The notes under the pieces: generated by a model
Told to the model about the DNA's origin: nothing
What the model saw: only the letters and a program-made list of their open reading frames with translations
The model's database searches: none
Position numbers and translations under genes: made by a program
Shown: in pieces, positions 5,355 through 6,534 of the stretch
Position numbering within the stretch: position 1 is the stretch's first letter
Layout of the letters: every line of letters begins with the position of its first letter
Assembly: GCA_947453585.1 (NCBI GenBank)
Contig: CANGHQ010000106.1
Location: 1 to 6,534 of the forward strand
Length of the DNA: 6,534 nucleotides
Source of the DNA: Burkholderiales bacterium
GTDB lineage: Bacteria > Pseudomonadota > Gammaproteobacteria > Burkholderiales > Burkholderiaceae_C
Direction of reading: 5' to 3'

Positions 5355-6534
5355 ATGCAAAGCTTCCATCCTGACCGCCCGCCCCTGTCCGTTTTCCAAG
5401 TGCTGGCCTGCGGCGCCGCCATCGTCACCTTGTCCATGGGCATTCGCCACGGGTTTGGCCTGTGGATGCAGCCTCTGACACAAACCCGTGAATGGCCGCG
5501 CGAGACCTATGCCCTGGCCATCGCCATCCAGAACATCTCCTGGGGCATTGCCGGCATTTTTGCCGGCATGGTGGCCGACCGGTTTGGCGCCTTTCGCGTG
5601 CTGGTGCTCGGTGCGCTCATTTACGCCCTGGGCCTGGTGGGCATGGCGCACGCGGACACGCCGCTGCTTTTGATGCTGTCCACCGGCGTGATGCTGGGGG
5701 TGGCGCAGGCCGGCACCACTTATGCGGTGGTTTACGGCGTGGTCGGGCGCAATGTGCCGGCCGAACGCCGGTCTTGGGCCATGGGCATGACGGCCGCAGC
5801 CGGCTCCTTCGGTCAATTTTTGATGGTGCCGCTAGAGGGCCACCTGATCAGCTCCCTGGGCTGGCAGGACGCGCTTGGCGCATTGGGCATGGCGGCCTTG
5901 CTGATCGCGCCCCTGGCCTGGGGCTTGCGCGAGCCGCACCTGGCCAGCAACCAGGCCAACGCGCCGCGTGAACAAAGCATTTTTCACGCGCTCAAAGAAG
6001 CCTTTGGCTACCGCAGCTTTCAGCTGCTGATGGCCGGCTACTTTGTCTGCGGCTTTCAGGTGGTGTTTATTGGCGTGCACATGCCCAGCTACCTCAAAGA
6101 CCACGGCCTGTCGCCGCAGGTGGCCAGTTATGCGCTGGCATTGATAGGCCTGTTCAACGTCATTGGCACCTATGCCGCCGGGGCTTTGGGCCAGCGCTTT
6201 GAGAAGCGCTTCATCCTGGCCTTTATTTACTTTACCCGCGCCGTGGTGATTGGCATATTTATCTGGGCGCCGCTGTCGCCCGCCAGCGTCTATGTGTTCT
6301 CGGCGGTGATGGGCGTGCTTTGGCTGTCCACCGTGCCGCCCACCAACGCGGCGATCGCGCAGATCTTTGGCGTGGCGCACCTGTCCATGCTCAGCGGTTT
6401 TGTGTTCTTGAGCCACCAAATTGGCTCGTTTTTGGGCGTCTGGCTGGGCGGCTTTATGTATGACCGCACCGGCAGCTACGACCTAGTCTGGTACATCGCC
6501 ATCGCGTTGGGCGTGTTTGCCGGGCTGATAAACC
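5355..6534 (+). CDS. Major facilitator superfamily transporter, C-terminus cut by window edge
   Basis: From the ATG at 5355 there are 393 codons without a stop, continuing past the right edge. The family is about 400-420 residues long, so only the last few are missing. Hydrophobic segments can be placed near residues 12-30, 53-72, 80-98, 103-129, 141-165, 174-191, 221-243, 256-278, 287-305, 309-331, 341-367 and 376-393, giving the 6+6 helix layout with a cytoplasmic central loop around 192-220. The loop after helix 2 carries the MFS motif A (GMVADRFGAFRVL, 71-83), which gates the transport cycle. GIRHGFGLWMQP (29-40) in helix 1 and GFQVVFIGVHMPSYL (233-247) in helix 7 resemble the MFS_1 branch that includes oxalate/formate and monocarboxylate-type carriers. 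The substrate cannot be assigned. The gene is divergent from parE and functionally unrelated to topoisomerase IV as far as can be seen. Confidence 0.93.
   Translation, partial: MQSFHPDRPPLSVFQVLACGAAIVTLSMGIRHGFGLWMQPLTQTREWPRETYALAIAIQNISWGIAGIFAGMVADRFGAFRVLVLGALIYALGLVGMAHADTPLLLMLSTGVMLGVAQAGTTYAVVYGVVGRNVPAERRSWAMGMTAAAGSFGQFLMVPLEGHLISSLGWQDALGALGMAALLIAPLAWGLREPHLASNQANAPREQSIFHALKEAFGYRSFQLLMAGYFVCGFQVVFIGVHMPSYLKDHGLSPQVASYALALIGLFNVIGTYAAGALGQRFEKRFILAFIYFTRAVVIGIFIWAPLSPASVYVFSAVMGVLWLSTVPPTNAAIAQIFGVAHLSMLSGFVFLSHQIGSFLGVWLGGFMYDRTGSYDLVWYIAIALGVFAGLIN

Noticed and set aside
5280..6419. Two minus-strand open frames (5280-5816 and 5832-6419) opposite the transporter.
   Set aside because: The sequences are His-, Gln- and Ala-rich with no domain, while the plus strand encodes a full set of membrane helices with MFS motif A.

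Overview
The window looks like ordinary chromosomal DNA from a GC-rich betaproteobacterium, most likely Burkholderiales and plausibly Comamonadaceae. This rests on the resemblance of both topoisomerase subunits to betaproteobacterial forms recalled from memory (for example the ParC run GNFGSRDGDGAAAMRYTEAR), on the GC-rich third positions, and on the parE-parC order. No search was run, so placement below class level is an inference.

Layout, left to right. Positions 1-435 (minus) hold the N-terminal 145 residues of a group A FAD-dependent monooxygenase that runs off the left edge. Positions 467-2869 (minus) hold complete parC, the topoisomerase IV cleavage subunit. Positions 2870-3161 are a non-coding gap containing two copies, in opposite orientation, of a palindromic repeat of about 76-78 bp. 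Positions 3162-5150 (minus) hold complete parE, the topoisomerase IV ATPase subunit. Positions 5151-5354 are a divergent intergenic region with a perfect CTG-N10-CAG palindrome resembling a LexA (SOS) operator and a -10-like hexamer close to the parE start. Positions 5355-6534 (plus) hold a major facilitator superfamily transporter that runs off the right edge, lacking only its extreme C-terminus.

ParE and ParC together form the A2B2 topoisomerase IV heterotetramer that decatenates daughter chromosomes. All three minus-strand genes are read in the order parE, parC, monooxygenase and could share transcripts; the monooxygenase begins 31 bp after the parC stop. The transporter is read divergently from parE.

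There is no evidence of a new multi-gene system. The points that merit a second look are the SOS-box-like palindrome upstream of parE, the two inverted repeats whose stems have diverged in sequence while staying complementary, and two substitutions at normally conserved topoisomerase IV positions (Gln98 in the ParC quinolone-determining region, and Q-I-K instead of Q-T-K in ParE).
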